Assembly: GCA_947174735.1 (NCBI GenBank)
Contig: CAMWKC010000088.1
Coordinates: 1 to 8,164 of the forward strand
Reading direction: 5' to 3'
Origin: an uncultured Porphyromonadaceae bacterium
Lineage (GTDB): Bacteria; Bacteroidota; Bacteroidia; Bacteroidales; Muribaculaceae
DNA: 8,164 nt
The translations under genes were made by a program, and so were the position numbers. The notes under the pieces are model-generated. The model ran no database searches. It had not been told where the DNA came from and saw only the letters and a program-made list of their open reading frames with translations. Numbering within the stretch: the stretch's first letter is position 1; every line of letters begins with the position of its first letter. Shown piece by piece: positions 7,634-8,164 of this stretch.

Positions 7634-7932
7634 TAGCCGTAAGTCTAAATGATGAAATAGTGTAGATTTCAGAACGAAGTGCAACAACAAAGTTCAAACA
7701 TTCTTATTGCTAAATCATCCTCTTTGGACACAATTATCATCATTTTCCACAAAGTCCCACATTATCCTATCTCTGTTAGACCAAAATAGTAAGAGATAAC
7801 ACCTGCACATTCTGGTCATACTTCCCAATCGTAGTTTGAGAGACTATAGTATCAATATTATCCATCGTTAATATTTAGGTAATATTTAGGGCAATGTGCT
7901 ATTAGCGAAGAACAGTAGATACTAAAAAATTG
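7634..7932. other. Non-coding stretch without recognisable genes
   Basis: The region after the ATPase stop is A/T-rich and I see no credible coding frame on either strand. No convincing intrinsic terminator with a T run follows the ATPase. Contents noted are an imperfect hairpin (7768-7798) and an 11-bp tandem duplication (7869-7890). It may be decayed sequence or long regulatory DNA upstream of the promoter at 7933-7964. Confidence 0.5.
7869..7890. repeat. Perfect 11-bp tandem duplication
   Basis: TAATATTTAGG occurs twice head to tail (7869-7879 and 7880-7890). It lies about 45 nt upstream of the -33 box of the leader promoter, so it could be a paired activator or repressor site, or a simple slippage duplication. 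Confidence 0.6.
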
Positions 7933-7964
7933 GTTGTGTATCTCCCGAATTTTTAATAATTTTG
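7933..7964 (+). promoter_or_regulatory. Bacteroidetes-type promoter upstream of the structured leader
   Basis: TAATTTTG (7957-7964) fits TAnnTTTG exactly. GTTG (7933-7936) lies 20 nt upstream, one mismatch from the TTTG -33 box. Transcription would begin near 7970, about 140 nt ahead of the ATG at 8111, just where paired RNA segments begin. Confidence 0.6.
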
Positions 7965-7970
7965 CATTTG

Positions 7971-8110
7971 GATGCTCCACGCTATGGGTGCAAAGTTCAT
8001 AAAAGCGATTTTGCAAAGGTAAGTGGGAGTCTAACTACATATTTAGAAAAGCGTGTATTGACGCTTTGTCTTTGGCTGTTTCAGAACTTCGAACACTCTA
8101 AAAACATCTC
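7971..8110 (+). ncRNA. Structured 5' leader of the right-end gene, possible attenuator
   Basis: The predicted transcript has a nested stem-loop: an outer stem GCTCCAC (7974-7980) with GTGGGAGT (8023-8030; one bulged G, one G-U), enclosing TGCAAA (7989-7994) with TTTGCA (8010-8015). A second hairpin follows: AAAGCGT (8048-8054), 6-nt loop, ACGCTTT (8061-8067), and then a pyrimidine-rich stretch (GTCTTTGG). TGCAAAG occurs twice (7989 and 8012), offering alternative pairings. The layout of promoter, long leader, late hairpin and gene fits an attenuated or antiterminated unit. I cannot match it with confidence to a named riboswitch; the pairings are by eye, and covariation is untested. Confidence 0.45.
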
Positions 8111-8164
8111 ATGCCACATGACAATGCAGCAATAGACGCCACGGGTATGTATATACCTATCCGG
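8111..8164 (+). CDS. N-terminal start of an unidentified protein (partial, cut by window end)
   Basis: An ATG at 8111 opens a frame that stays open to the window edge and encodes MPHDNAAIDATGMYIPIR. An in-frame TAA at 8099 excludes an upstream start; ATG at 8147 is the alternative. There is no clear Shine-Dalgarno, as usual in Bacteroidetes. A good promoter and a ~140-nt structured leader precede it. Eighteen residues do not identify a family. Long leaders of this kind precede UpxY-type (NusG-like) antiterminator genes at the head of Bacteroides capsule loci, so that is one guess, based on context only. Confidence 0.5.
   Translation, partial: MPHDNAAIDATGMYIPIR

Noticed and set aside
7768..7798. 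Hairpin TATCTC-TTA with TAAGAGATA as ATPase terminator
   Set aside because: The stem is A/T-rich with a 2-nt bulge, has no T run, and lies 135 nt after the stop codon; chance is a sufficient explanation.
8014..8021. Minus-strand -7-like element TACCTTTG
   Set aside because: No TTTG-like box lies about 20 nt upstream on that strand, and no minus-strand gene follows it.

Overview
The window looks like a chromosomal segment from a member of Bacteroidales, possibly Muribaculaceae or a relative. The evidence is a very large secreted multidomain protein with a C-terminal tail resembling a type IX secretion (T9SS) sorting signal, a periplasmic TPR / cytoplasmic HTH regulator of a type common in this order, three promoters matching the Bacteroidetes pattern (TTTG-like box, 20 nt, TAnnTTTG), and weak or absent Shine-Dalgarno sequences. 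The order is fairly secure; the family is inference.

Layout. (1) Positions 1-68 hold the last codons of a plus-strand gene with a strongly acidic C-terminus. (2) Positions 81-141 form a 26-bp perfect hairpin between this gene and the convergent large gene, probably a bidirectional terminator. (3) Positions 185-4669 (minus) encode a 1494-residue secreted protein: signal peptide, propeller-like N-terminal part, FN3-like domains, three gingipain/HagA-like adhesin sandwich modules, a CARDB-like domain and a T9SS-like tail. (4) A 183-nt divergent intergenic region carries its promoter. (5) Positions 4853-6385 (plus) encode a 510-residue membrane regulator: export signal, TPR-like helices, one transmembrane helix, coiled coil, HTH. 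It is the best local candidate for control of the divergent surface protein. (6) A 96-nt gap holds three tandem 14-nt units, each itself nearly palindromic, overlapping a good promoter. (7) Positions 6482-7633 encode a 383-residue P-loop ATPase of the archaeal ATPase (ATPase_2-like) type with a likely winged-helix C-terminus and no partner gene. (8) About 320 nt without recognisable genes follow. (9) A promoter at 7933-7964 starts a roughly 140-nt structured leader before a gene that begins at 8111 and is cut by the window end.

Functionally there are three blocks: a surface adhesin with its probable sensor-regulator, a stand-alone ATPase with a repeat-based control region, and the start of a leader-controlled transcription unit. 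The two least explained elements are the palindromic tandem repeat at the ATPase promoter and the structured leader at the right end.
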